A DNA stretch of 64,000 nucleotides from Anabaena sphaerica FACHB-251 (GTDB taxonomy: Bacteria > Cyanobacteriota > Cyanobacteriia > Cyanobacteriales > Nostocaceae). Positions 63,808 to 64,000 of the stretch are shown here, piece by piece. The stretch spans positions 121,037 to 185,036 of the forward strand of contig NZ_JACJQU010000010.1 in assembly GCF_014696825.1 (NCBI RefSeq), read 5' to 3'. The notes beneath the pieces are model-generated. The model saw only the letters and a program-made list of their open reading frames with translations. It was not told where the DNA came from and did no database searches. The number at the start of each line of letters is the position of its first letter. Position 1 is the stretch's first letter. Made by a program: the position numbers and the translations under genes.

Positions 63808-64000
63808 CTTAATGATTTGGCAAAAAGGGATGGATATTGCTGAAAAATGTTATTTTCTTACTAAACTTTTTCCTAAAGACGAATTATATGCTATGGTTCA
63901 GCAAATCAGAAGAAGTGCAGTATCCATTCCAGCTAATATAGCTGAAGGATATGGACGACGATATAGAGGAGAATATGTAAGATTTTTAAACATAGCGCAA

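Larger units (their letters stand above)
61695..64000 (+). pseudogene. Four-helix-bundle (S23-type) protein gene, split by an IS and 3' partial
   Basis: The left part from ATG 61695 reads MSDINDFKDL and runs into the IS. After the IS and its target duplication the frame continues from 63812: MIWQKGMDIAEKCYFLTKLF, then RRSAVSIPANIAEGYGRRY and FLNIAQ at the window end. Joined, they give the usual start of the family (formerly S23 ribosomal-intervening-sequence protein). The right part has its own ATG, so a product lacking 10 residues may still be made if transcribed. Confidence 0.85.

Overview
The window looks like part of a large accessory replicon, probably a megaplasmid, of a filamentous heterocyst-forming cyanobacterium (Nostocales). 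The grounds are AT-rich genes with frequent GCGATCGC (HIP1) sites, an XisI protein, PEP-CTERM tails, a cyanobacterial type I-D CRISPR operon, WD40/NB-ARC proteins, and a conjugation-type coupling ATPase beside a partial set of replisome genes. No rRNA, tRNA or core metabolic operon was seen.  Layout. 1-3461: 3' end of a type I-D cas operon (csc1 partial, cas6, cas4, cas1, cas2). 3462-8158: leader and an array of 61 near-perfect 37-nt repeats, read on the + strand, with a 225-bp internal tandem duplication. 8256-9398: a second Cas6 carrying a C-terminal helix-turn-helix. 9.4-15.9 kb: small plasmid genes, decayed pieces of a defence island (a phospholipase-D-type helicase that has lost its core, and a methylase-like tail), an aspartic-protease pair, and a tyrosine recombinase with a 13-6-13 palindrome directly before its start.  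16.3-26.7 kb is the most unusual part. A three-gene enzyme operon (unknown membrane protein, haem-oxygenase-like di-iron protein, JmjC/cupin oxygenase) is followed by a block of secreted proteins: a PEP-CTERM alpha/beta hydrolase, a ribosome-inactivating protein (ricin/Shiga A-chain fold) with all five classical active-site residues, a cyanovirin-type lectin just upstream of it on the same strand, a double-glycine-leader protein with a crystallin-like motif and four 115-residue repeats, and another PEP-CTERM protein. The rRNA-glycosidase/lectin pair resembles a two-gene version of ricin. A 59-nt element with a TAAGTT-N6-AACTTA palindrome lies before both the enzyme operon and the repeat protein.  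26.9-49.6 kb: a STAND NTPase with 14 WD40 repeats, an HNH nuclease, an acetoacetate-decarboxylase-like protein, a RecD-like helicase bracketed by two copies of a MITE, a methyltransferase, then dnaN (with a repeat-rich N-terminal extension), dnaX and holA, a UvrD-type helicase with an inserted nuclease-like domain, a WYL protein and an MrfA-like helicase. 49.7-52.9 kb: ParDE, an adenine methyltransferase split over two overlapping genes, and XisI. 53.1-55.6 kb: an old-yellow-enzyme gene broken by a MITE and an IS630-family element that share a TA. 55.8-60.5 kb: coupling ATPase, Rpn-type nuclease, an iteron region and an acidic-tailed plasmid protein. 61-64 kb: an antitoxin with a truncated PIN toxin, and an IS1634-type element inserted into a four-helix-bundle gene that runs off the window.
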